Of a stretch of 64,000 nt of DNA, positions 23,423-35,449 are shown piece by piece. The stretch comes from Crambe crambe. Its lineage: Eukaryota > Porifera > Demospongiae > Poecilosclerida > Crambeidae. Positions within the stretch are counted from its first letter, which is position 1. Each line of letters begins with the position of its first letter. The notes beneath the pieces were generated by a model. It worked only from the letters and a program-made list of their open reading frames with translations. It was not told the DNA's origin and ran no database searches. Where the stretch lies: the NCBI GenBank assembly GCA_963924555.1, contig OZ004582.1, forward strand, positions 6,386,001-6,450,000, written 5' to 3'. A program made the translations under genes and the position numbers.

Positions 23423-24313
23423 CTTGACAAACGGACTTCTAGCTTCTTTATGCACAAAAAATTAATGATTAGGATTGGAAACGCCCAATCATAGATACTA
23501 TAAACTACGTGTACGGGATTGGAAACCCGCCCCCGCATCCGTATATGGCAATGTAATTCATCCTTGTCCGAGGTTTCCTAGACAAGTTAGTTTCCTGTTT
23601 TGGCGAATTTCGCGTGTTCTACGCATCCCAAGTTCATCTCCAAAGGAGGAATAGTTCCTGTGGTGGATTAGCAAGGTAACTATGCAAAGCTTTTACACGA
23701 AAGAGTTGCAGAAATAGTTCATAAACTCTAGTTACCGTGAAAATGGCTACTTTTTTGCATGTTAGTAACATTAACTTGCCTAGAACTCACAGTGAACAGT
23801 AATGACAATGAAAATTAGTTGGAGAATAGTTTCTTACATGTACTTAACCATATTTCAAATCATGTAATACTATTACATTCAGCAGAGTGAACAATTTGGA
23901 TGAAAAAAACCAGTTCAACTGTAGTAACACTTCCTACATTACTATTAGCTAAAATGCCTACCACTCTACTGAAAGTGGTAGAGCAATGCTTACCATATGT
24001 ACCTGTAACAAGCTTTTGATCCTAGAGAAAACAGTTAATTTGTTACACTTTTTGAAAATGACTATTATTAAAATTGAATTATAGCTATGAGTCAAGGAAA
24101 TGTATGTATTCCAATGCTAAAAGACAGCAACAGTCTCACAGTGCTAGTGATGATTGGGTCGAATCTGCAGAGATGTAAAAGAGGCAGAATTAGGGGAGAT
24201 AATCATTCAGAACATCTTGTTAATGTGCATGGGAGAGTATCTATTCCTGTTATATTAAAAATGGCACCGTGTACTATATTCTATGGCACATAGGGTATAA
24301 TAAAAGCTGTGGA

Positions 24314-25301
24314 TTAAACCTCCCCTATCGATGGCACACCACACATCCATTCCTCCGATTCAGATGGTTCCATGTTATCGTCACTGTTATGTAAGTCGTC
24401 AAGTCCAAGTAAAATTTCTTTGACTGTGCAGTCTTTGTGAATGGATCTGACTATGTAGCCTCCAATATACCTAATTGCACACTGTCCTTCGTATATTATT
24501 AGCTCCTTTATATTGGTGTGTACATCATCATCAACTGTCACAGGTAATGCTTTTTCTATCAGTGAGATGAATAAATTCAGAGTAAGTTGCTGATAAAATA
24601 GGGGCTCAATGGTTATGCCACAATCAGTGAGGAATTTCACCCACTTATCAATAAATGAAGATGAACTCCGGAATGAGTGAAACTCAATCCATAATTTTTC
24701 CTTAATAAGGCCACATCAAATTAATTACTTGTTTATCATCCTAATTTCTTCAAAAAATAGGAGAGGGGGGGAGGCTTTTATTTTTTATTGGTTTCCATGG
24801 CAACTATTTATACAGGATCTAAAAAGCAAATGAGTATAAACATGGACATCATTATGGAAACATGCACAAAAAGCTGAAGTTTAACAAAAAGTCATAAAAA
24901 AAAGAAGCTGAAGTTCCTGCACACTTTATAGAATAATTTAATAGCCACCAAAACTAAAATCACATGAAAATCACACCTGAACTTCAAATAGAGCACACCA
25001 TGCGCATGCTCAGTAGAAATAAAATTAAAAGTCCAGAAGAGCAAAAATTAGGAGAGGGAGGGGATGATAAACAAGTAATTAAGTTGATGTGGCCTAATTG
25101 AAAATTTTCTATACCTTTTGTAATGATTTTTGAGATAGAATCTAGAAGCCATTTACTGAACTCAGTAATAATGGAATTGGGTTGCTGGTATAGCTCATAT
25201 AACTTAGTAGCCATGTCAATTAAAATCTTACAATTATCCACGGAGGTATCATAATCTGCATCCATGCTCATATTATGGCAAGCAGCTTTTATAGCTTCCA
25301 C
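24314..25301 (-). pseudogene. transposase remnant, unknown superfamily
   Basis: Two open pieces on the minus strand: 25,301-25,100 (helical, ending at the inserted MITE) and 24,700-24,314. The second reads IEFHSFRSSSSFIDKWVKF, then CAIRYIGGYIVRSIHKD and EEWMCG. The RYIGGYIV segment is typical of C-terminal regions of several cut-and-paste transposases (RYVAGYV-like). No complete catalytic triad is visible. Confidence 0.5.
24709..25097. mobile_element. MITE nested in the 2.1-kb element
   Basis: AGGCCACATCAAATTAATTA at the left is mirrored by TTAATTGATGTGGCCT-like sequence at the right (TAATTAAGTTGATGTGGCC), with CTTGTTTATCATCC also shared in inverse. It splits the transposase remnant. Confidence 0.75.
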
Positions 25302-26645
25302 ACAACTATCTGCAGATATGAAGTAGCCTCTAACTTAAATATCACCTAGCTACCTATTTTTCATTTTTCTCTCTCCCTTTTTTAAGTTGTCAGCTAACCT
25401 TTAACTTGTGGAATGCAAGTGGCCATAGGTAACTCAGAGGATCACAGAGATCAGTAGCTAGCTAGCTTAGCTCGATGCAGCGGCAATCTCCCGCGTTACG
25501 TTGCTCGCGGATAAAGAGTTAAGCAAGGCCGCGCCCTCGGACACGGATTCAACGGGTTAATGTGCCGTTTCCAATCCCGTACACGTAGTTTATAGTATCT
25601 ATGGCCCAATGAACTGCACAACCGTGGCGCGTTGACAGATGCGCACGCGCATGCAGCATTAATTATATAAAATTTAATGGTTGTGAAAAGAGATCAATAT
25701 TCACTCCTTTCAAGGAAGTTAAAGTGATGTTCTGCCCCTACAGCTCACAGAATAATACAAGTATGCTAAGGGGAAGGTATTGAAGAAGTGAAGAGTCAGA
25801 GAGTTGAAGTTAGAGAGTCTGAGGAAGGAAGTTATTAATTATTCATAACCTTTTCCCTTGTATTTATAACTATGAGTACCTATCATTGCTCATTATACAT
25901 TAATTTTATGTGATTGATTTGAAAGAAAGGCCAAAATGACTTTTGGTATTAAAATTAGACATAGATTCATTATTATTATAGCTAGATAATTTTGCCCCGA
26001 AGTTATCTGCCAGTTTCTGCTCAGTTCTCCCTCATCAGCATTATTGCAATAATTCCAGCTTTTGGCTGTTGGATTTTGACACCATCCACCTCAAGAATTC
26101 GGCTCATTCAGCTGTCCTGTGGACCCTATGGACATTAGGGGGGAAATATAGTAAGCTTGCCATCTCCATAGGATGACTATTGTATAGAAAACAAATGCAC
26201 TAATTCCATTTACTGTTCTATCCTTTACCTGAAATAACTAATACAGTTGCAATATTGTTAATCTATTTCTTGGGAGAGGGATCACAGTTTTAACACCACT
26301 TGCAAATGCTAGAGACAATATATGTCAGCTAATACAAAAACTAACATTACTATTCCATGTAGCTAAAGTTTACATGCCTTTTGATCAGAAAATGGGCAAC
26401 AGCATTAAGTGTGAGAGGGAATACAGTCCCATTAACCACTACAGTAGTATTTAATTTTAGGAATAAACTTGAAATTCTGAGCTAAAATTTATTTCATACA
26501 GTAAATCTATGCCCTAGTGTATTATAGTATCATTGGCATAAGTCTTACCTCACTGATCTTGTCAGAACAGAGACTTTGACGAAAGTGCTATGTCATACAG
26601 CTGTCAACGCGCCTCGGTTGTTAGTTGCTAATGAGAGCACGTGAT

Positions 26646-27150
26646 CCGTTTCCAATCCCGTAAACCTCTTACATCTATGATGCACCTAGGGGTGTCCACA
26701 TTATTCTTATTTTTTGGCCCAATATGCTTTTCAGAAATTCCAGTTAATTATGCTTCAATTTTATCCCATTATGCTTCAATAATAATATTCGTTTATTATA
26801 TTGCAACGTCTCTATGTCAAGTGAGTTTGTTTGGATATGGTTGAAAGAGTTTGCTAGGAGAGAAAAAAAATCAGATGAATCAGATGAAGCTGGACCTTTC
26901 AGTACATCCAGTAGGGACCTCACAGAACCATCAGTGTCACTAGAACTTGTAGCAGTAAAACTAGGACTAGGACTAGAAATAGCATCTAGAGAAGTAGAGC
27001 TACAAGAGCTAGACCCACTAGAGTGCATATTCTCGTTCCCTATTATGCTTGTATTAGCCTATTATGCTTGTATGCTAGGGTCAGCCCATTATGCTCAAAA
27101 TAATGCTAGCATAACTAGATGCACCCAACCTGCACTCCCACACTCGATAT
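26646..27150 (-). mobile_element. element with repeated ATTATGCTT motifs and a Ser-rich ORF
   Basis: Three copies of a YCYATTATGCTT-like motif lie on each side (26,720-26,790 and 27,040-27,105) of an open minus-strand frame (27,028-26,744) rich in Ser with SLLDVLKGPASSDSSDFF. Bases 26,648-26,681 also resemble the TIR of the 23,490-25,603 element (ACGGGATTGGAAAC in inverse). Symmetric motif clusters suggest subterminal transposase-binding repeats. Function is inferred. Confidence 0.4.
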
Positions 27151-27868
27151 CGATATCGAGAGAAATAGCTAAGGCCACTATTTGTTGATCGGTTTTGCTC
27201 TGACTGATGCGGGCGGGCGGCTATTATTTTGATAGTTCTATTCAGTCATTTTCTTAGAAAAACCACACAGTGCGATACAGAAATTCAATTGGCCTAATGA
27301 AGGTAGATATAGATGTGGCACACCTGCAGGTTGGCGGATGTGAGACCTCCTCTTCCAATTCTGCAACTTATTTAGGCATAATGCTACTGGAATCAAGGCA
27401 AGGAAGGCATTGTTTGCACTTCGTATAATCACCAGGAGTAACCCTTTACATAACTGCAAGTGAACTTTTAACATAGGTCAGATAAAGGCATTATACAATT
27501 ATGGGGGCAAGATCGGACGGTGGGAGGGTAGATATTGTAGATTATAGCCCACAAACTTCATGCTGTAGCAATGCCCCCATAACTTTTAAAGTATGGGACC
27601 AAATACCCCCATGGTTCCTGCACCTTAATAGTTATCACTACAGAAAAAACTACAGCGCAAAAAGGAAGTGTTGCCACTATATTTTTGTTGGAGATTTGCC
27701 CTCTTTTGGAATATTGATTATTAGTTACTGCTATAAAATTAAAAAAAAAAAATCAAGTTCAGCAAAGTCTTAATTAGCAAAATTAAAATTGCAAGGGGAC
27801 GTTTAGCTACTATCAATGTTAGCAAAGTTAGGTATTAGCTATTATAGCTATATACTCCATAGCTGTAA
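27151..27868. other. gap 3' of P450 gene C
   Basis: No convincing gene. A 78-codon minus frame (27,474-27,238) has no recognised domain. The last part is presumably the gene C 3' UTR. Confidence 0.4.
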
Positions 27869-30800
27869 TTATTTTCTTGTGACCACTTTGAGTAAAACTT
27901 GCATCATGCCAATTCTCTGAGCGTCTGTACCTTCACTGTCCAAAAGAACCTATGTAAATCACAAAATTTAAGCTAATCATGGGAACCTAATTGTGACAGT
28001 CTCATGTATAAATTTCATTTAAAATAGCTTCAATTGAATTGCTATAATTATTCTTGCTTAGATGAATCTATTCCACATTTCAGTCATCTACAGCAAATTT
28101 CCCACTAGTGGTTAGCTATGGTGAGCAAAAAAAAATAAATTAGATTTCTTCTACTTGGGATTGTAACAATATGAGAAGACCACACATGTATGCATGCATG
28201 CAGTGAGCGACTCTTGTTACTACGTATAGCTACCGTCAGTAGGATTACGTATGTGACAGTCCTCAAACTTTACCAGTTCCTCAAGTATGCATGCTCTGAT
28301 GATGTGTGCAATGCATGTGCAGAGTGGCTGACTAAATTTCAATCATATTCACATAGTGATGTGCATACTTGCTAAAATAATTAGCTACTGGCTAGCCAGC
28401 TAGCTGCCACTATGTATATATGTCTCACAAGGATACAACAGATCATAACTAAGGACTAACTGTATCTGGTGCTTTGACAATGGTGAATTCCTTGAGCACC
28501 TCTATAAGGGCTGCCTTAGTGACCAGCATTGCAAACCTCATCCCAATGCAGTTACGCCGTCCAGAACCAAAAGGGATGTAACATTGCTGGGGACGCTTTG
28601 CCTTCTCTTCTGGGGTAAACCTAATACAAATAAACAGATCAATCATTCAGATTTGACAGCTGCATGGCTATATAGACATGCACGGAGTCTTTTGTTCATA
28701 TTATAGCTGCAGTTTGCTATCATGGTTAACGTTCTAGCCACAATGCTTAATAGAAGCAGTCTCAGTAAAAAATCATACTCCAACACACTCCTTTTGTCCT
28801 TTTTAGAAAGGTCATCCTCTTTTGGAGGTTATTTTGTATAGCTAGTCTAAGAATGTATAGCTACAATACTTATACTTATACAGTGGTATTTTTAGATTGG
28901 AAGTTTGTCCTCTTTCAGAATCCTTTATCGAAGGTTCAACTGTATTAGGCCTCATGAGATAGTTCACTCATGAAATACATGAGAAATTATCAAAGGATGT
29001 AAATTATTGCACATATAGTTATAGCTACATACCTCATGGGATCAAATTTCTTGGGATCTTCCCAGTATTCAGGATCATTATGCAATATTTCAACAGGGAA
29101 ATAAACGACGACTCCCTTTGGAATGGTGACATCTTTATAAGTGTAGTCCTTATTACATTCTCGAAGAATGCTACATCAGGGAGAAAGATATTAGCTACAG
29201 TATAATAACTATACTATAAACCAAGGTGGATATGAGGGGCTTTGGGATAACCCATTCCCCACTCTCTATTTATGTAGCTAATTATCCATTATTACAAATA
29301 TATCCTATCAAGTGACTGGTCATGGCGTAGCAGGCAGTACCGCTGGTCTGGTTTTAGCCCAACCACTTTTCTATGTAAAACCACACCCACTGCATGAAGC
29401 CACGGAATTTGTAGTTATAAGTGCACTTCCCGGCACAACATTATTATCAATTTTTTGCCTGGCTAGACCAGTCAAAATTTGCTTCCTATATGGCTCTGCT
29501 GGTCACTGTATTTTGAAAAAACTGGTATACACCTTATGAAACATGCAAGGTTGAGGTATATAGACTAGTATACCATTTGAAACCTTGTGATTGAATATCA
29601 ATAGTCACCTTCGTTATTATAGTGGAACCTCTCTGAAAAAGGACAAATCTCTCAACAAAGGAAGTATAATTATACACTCCATACAAAAGGAGGACAACCC
29701 CTGTACAAAATATGGCTGAATCATTTACTGTGTCCATTATTCGGAGGTTCCACTGTATAGCCCTCCACCCTCCACTCATGCTTACAACCTAGATATTGAA
29801 ACAGGCATCTATGTTGTATTAATAATCATAGTCTCACACTGGATCCGCTACATTATACACCCTGAGGGATTCCTGAAAAAACAAGTCCAAGTATCCAATA
29901 TCCTGAACTGCTTGATAAAGTGAAGCTTCCTGCATAACGTACATAGAGAAGAGAAGAGTTATCATGTAGGGACGACACACTTCTCAATTTAACTACAGGT
30001 TTCCTTGATAAATCCACTCTGAATTCTACTGGCTACAATCTTTTCTACTTGTCGATCCTTGAAAAGTGTACATAAAAGGAGACACTACATAGGGCACAGT
30101 ACTATTGGAAGCCATTATAATGCACATGCACATGTTACAGTAATTGATATCAAATTATAATATTGCCATGTGCACTCAGCTATAGCTTAGCTGTAACTGT
30201 GTGTCGACTACTCTATATCTTTATTTGGCTCAACTCGGGATTCTATAGATTCACCAATCCATCTGTATTTCAGATTCATCTGCATCCTCGACTTCCAAGT
30301 ATAGTTGAACAAGTCTTGACTCGCTGATCATTATACTTAGGCTGCTTAGAGTTATTGCTATATCATGGAGCTAGAACTACGCATTATACATAATCTGTCC
30401 ATAGAAAAATGAACTCCTGCATTCATGTATACATACATACATACACAAAACCATTGGGAGACACTTTTGTGATGTGAAAAAGGTATAGGGATGACCATTG
30501 CTAAAAAAAGCAAGCGAACAAGGGTAGGAATGAAGAAAAGTAAAGGGGTCAGTATATCCAGCCAACAATCCCTACATATGTAACACTATGGTAGCTTCGC
30601 TTCACAGTAACGTATGTATAATTCTGGATATACAGAACAAAGATTGACCCCATTTCCCTACCCTTGTGCGCTGAGCAATAGTCATCCCTATATATACACC
30701 TTTTTCATTTCACAGAAATTCCCTTACTGCATGCATGATGGACTACTTAACTAGCTAATTCAATCTAGTATATTACAGGGTTTTCCTCAAAGTAGCTATC

Positions 30801-33078
30801 AATTTCTTCCTGCAGTTTCTCCTGCATGTCAGGGTGAATGGCCAGCAGATATGACATAATGGCAAGAGCATTAGAAGTACCCGCAAAACCAGCAATCATA
30901 AATGTTGTAGAATGGGCTATAATCTCCTCATTTGTCATAAACTTCCCAGCATTAGTGTTACCACCATCCTCAACAGCCGCATCCATCATTAGCTGAAGAA
31001 GGTCTTTATACTATACAATTATTATTAGACATACAAACTCATAGAGCTGATCTCATATAATTATAATCATTATAGAAACCTTAATTAGTCCTATAATGGT
31101 GTCAACTAGCCTAGCAAAGAGCAAGTAGCATGTGGAATCCTAACTGGGATTAACTGACAGAGCTATATAGTCCTCTATTTAATGGAACCTCTGAATAAAG
31201 AGACAGTCTTTGTAGAGAGGTATATACGTATAATAATAACACTAAAATGAACATTTGGTCTGAGGCCTTCAAGGTTGTCCTTAATTTATAGACATATTCT
31301 ATAATTATGTGACACGCTATATGAAAACCAGGAATGTTACTTAAAAATTCAAAACGGAGTTATTCCTATCATACAATAGCTCACTACGTTAGCTATCGAT
31401 TGATAGTAAGCTCGAGGCTATACCTTAAAGCACCCCTGAGCTATAAGCGCTTGAAGTGAGAGAGATTGACAAAGCGTTTCAGAATAAAACGCGTCCAAAC
31501 ATTGAACTTCCTGTTATGACACAATACTTCGTAAATTGTTACGTATGTCCGTATAATGTGATGACATCATTTCAATCTTTGCACCAGCTGTTTGAGAGAG
31601 GAAGAAGGCCATGTAAGTTTTGCTTCACTGCGTTGTTATCTTTGAGCGCCTTGGTTATCTAGGGTGTGTAAGGCATGGGGCCAATTCTGGATCATAACCA
31701 GGTAAGTTTTGGGCAGATAGATGTATGAAAAGCCTTAGATACTAGTGAATTTCATGCTGTTTCAAAGCTTGTATAGTTGATTCATGTGATAATGGAAACA
31801 GTCTGGGATGGGATATATACACTGCTGGGATCAGGGCTCTGTTGGTGTTGAAGGAGACAATAATACTCTTCCAGCACCTCCAGATGTGGCCTGAGAAGTT
31901 GGATGGCTACTGCCATAGCTTGTACCTATACCTGTAGCTAGCTAGATATTTCAGTAGCTATGTCTAGATTCAACATACACATCAATATAATTTCTGGGGA
32001 ATTTCCCTTTTTTCTGCGCACTACGTATGCATGCCCTCCGTAATTCAATATTAATCTTTGGGCACGTAGGTCAAAATAATTATGTCGGCTTGAGTGGGTG
32101 ACTTCAACTCGAGCGCTTGCCCACTTCAAAGCCTTCCCTCCTCCTCAAATTTGGTATGGAGGCAGTCAAAGGACCGAAGATACTGTGGAGGTAAAAAAAA
32201 GAAAAAAGAAGTGGATAAAAAAAATTTTTTTCCTTAGTACGAGCATATCCCTAAATTGATTTTTGAGTAACATTCCTGGTTTTCATATAGCGTGTCACAT
32301 ATTGTGTCCATGGAGATTCCACAGTTATTACACTTATAATTAATGACTAACTCTTCCTGGATTTCCCTCAGCACGTCGTTTCTTGACAATCCTGATGGCA
32401 GCATTTGTCAAAACCTTGAAGGCCTTAACACGTGGACTATACTGTGCCATGAATCGTATAATGGGCTCCAACCATGGCAAATTAACTATGATTTTATGCA
32501 AAAATACACAATCATATCATGTTAAAAAATAATTTCATACAATACAAAAGGCTGCCAACCTATTAAGTCGACCACCAGCACAGGAAGTCGACCGGCCTAA
32601 GCCAAAATACTATTGTCGACCATTTCCATTAATTTTTGTCGACCACTCATTGATTTCTGTATTATCAAAGTCAACTAGTAGACTATTGCAAAAAAATTTA
32701 CACAGCATAAAGAAGTCATATAAAGCATAAAAAAAGTATTAATGGAACACACTCAAGCGCATACAGAACAAACAGCCTAGCATGTTTTCTAAGCAATCAA
32801 AAGTGCCATTATGAACTGTTTGAAGAGCTTCTAGCATACTTTCAACAGTCCATTGCTTGGTCACTTTGACTTTCCCTTCCCTTTTCTCACTGACAGAGTC
32901 ATATAGCTATTTGGCTCTTCCGTAAACTTTCCGGATACCAGCCAGAAACTAGTGCACTTCAATAAACTTTAATCTGATCAACTATTGATACATTGCAGTC
33001 GAGAATAAGTGGTGGCTGGTGATTGATGACTAGTGAATGTCCACCCAGACATAACTATTTCACTAGTGAATTAATAGT

Positions 33079-33109
<31 letters not shown>

Positions 33110-34792
33110 ACAGACATAATGTCCTGGGGACATATTATTCACTAGTGAATTAATAGTGTTAATAGTGTCCCCCCTCCCCCAGACATAATGTCCTGGGGAC
33201 ATTATTCACTAGTGAATTGTGTCCCTCCTCCATTCAGGAAAAATTTTGAGATAACCAAAGTGTATGGTTAGGCAAGCCATGCATGCATGGATGTGGACAT
33301 AATGTGGTCAGATACTGGCACACACATGCATGCATGTCGACATGATGTGGCCATATGTGACTAACAGAGTACTAGGCTAAGCTTATGGGGGTGGTTATCA
33401 GTCATAACTTACAAAGAAGCATCATAGAGAGATATTGAGTTTTTATGTTTTGCTCTTGCTTTGTCTTAAAGCTGCCAAATAAAGATATACCAGCTTCTGC
33501 CAGCTCATCTGATTCATTTCTTTGAACGTTTATCACTCGACCAAAGGCAGTAGCAATTATGGTTTCCATGGAATAACGACGATAGATTCTGTATACAATC
33601 ATAATCAATGCAGTTAGCCAGCTACTTGCATTATACAATTTTGTTAACACCATGTAGCTTTGGGTAAACATGTTTTCACTGTTTTAGGGGAATGAAAATT
33701 TTCATAGCAAGCTCCATGAAAAATCATGTGCAAGACAACAAAAATAGATGGCTACTTTTTCGTGTGATCTAGTGCTTTGCAGTGTGGCATGTGCATGCAT
33801 GTGAAAGCAATTACACATGTGTGAACATCTGGATGTATACATGTAGGTGTCGAGACCAATTTTTTTCTGGGGGTTTCATCATTATGATTATGATGTGTTC
33901 CATAATGTAGTAATTGGACTACCGTAATCGTATAAATTTTCGATGGGGTTTTATTTTCGTTTTTTTCGTAGTCGATCAGAATCCTCGAAAATAATAAACG
34001 AAGTCTTAGTACTATGACGTCATATATGACGACGATGCGCATGCGTGTGCGATGCGATATCGATAGCAGCTAGAAAAAAACCTGGAGCAGATAGTCCGTG
34101 AGACGAAAGTATCATGCTTCATTACCGGGATCATGGCCGTTACCTGTCTCTCTTCTACAACGAAGCGTCTCGCCTTCCGTAGCAGTCTAGATTTTAGTCT
34201 GGCGTCGCCAGCCTAGCCTTCTTTTGGGGGAATATAGCCATCATCACTCGGCCCCAGCAGCAGGCAATGATATAGCTATTATGCGCATGCATTATTTTCC
34301 ATGTGCTTACTACGAAAATTAGACCTGCGGATATTTTTTATTATAGGAACAGCTCCGGAAATCACGAAATTTTAAACCTCCGAAAATTTATACGATTACG
34401 ATATGTGTCATCACCAAATTCAGTCAGCCTTAAAGCTGCTGGTAATTAAATAGCAAATGAGTTAGGAAATGGCCAAAATTAACGATATTTGCTGTCATAA
34501 TTAACTTATGATTGAATGATGAGCATGTAGAGGCAATTTCATCAAAGCACACTTGAGCTTCTGATCAATCTAGAGTTATACTCTTTCTACCTGGGACTTT
34601 CACACAGCTATCTAGACACTATACACTAGGTAACATACTCCAAGAATTCGACACTCTTATCCGTGTTGGCATGTTCCCTGAAGATTTCGACAAGCGTTTT
34701 CACACTGTCATGGATCAGAGGGGTCATCTGTTTATAAGCACATGCATACAAGAGTGAAATTCAAACATCTTTTAATACTGACAGATATACAG

Positions 34793-34850
<58 letters not shown>

Positions 34851-35403
34851 GCCCGTACCCAGAGGGGTTTCGGGGGTTCAATCGAACCCCCCTTTTCAAT
34901 TTAATTTTTTAAACGCAAATTGTATTTTAAATGTGAGCGGTTTGAAAAAACAAAAACAAATTTTAAACGCAAGCACGTACATCACACGTGTCATTAAGAA
35001 TTGGTTATTTAATAATTTTAGTTTATGTGCATGAGCTAGCTCGAAGCAGAGAGAAAGAAAATGAGTCTAGCAAAGCCTATTGTCCAGAAAAGGTCAGTTA
35101 TAAGCTAGCTATAACCCACCCGTAGGCTACTGAATTCAAAACTGTTATAGATCTACATATGGCACCTGAAGCTATTAGCTCTGCTAAGTTAAGCTTGTAT
35201 CTAAGTCTTACTGTAAAACTGTATTGGTATACATCTTCATCAGCTACTCCCTGACTGCTGCTAGTAAACTATTCTAGTTAGCTGAAACAGCGTACGCGGA
35301 TATAGGGTGTGATCAGACAAAAGTGGGCATGGTCAGGCAAAAAAATTTTTCCGCACACAAGCACTTGGAACTCCCCTTTCAAAATTTCTGGGTATGGGCG
35401 CCT

Positions 35404-35449
<46 letters not shown>

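Larger units (their letters stand above)
23490..25603 (-). mobile_element. 2.1-kb DNA transposon with 37-bp TIRs and 7-bp TSD
   Basis: The left end begins CATAGATACTATAAACTACG, and the right end is its exact inverse over 37 bases. GCCCAAT flanks both sides (23,483-23,489 and 25,604-25,610). The interior has a decayed transposase on the minus strand, interrupted by a smaller inverted-repeat element. The left border is only 68 bp upstream of the P450 gene B start codon, so that gene's promoter region is transposon sequence. The CA-start and 7-8-bp TSD could fit a P-type element, but the superfamily is not established. Confidence 0.82.
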
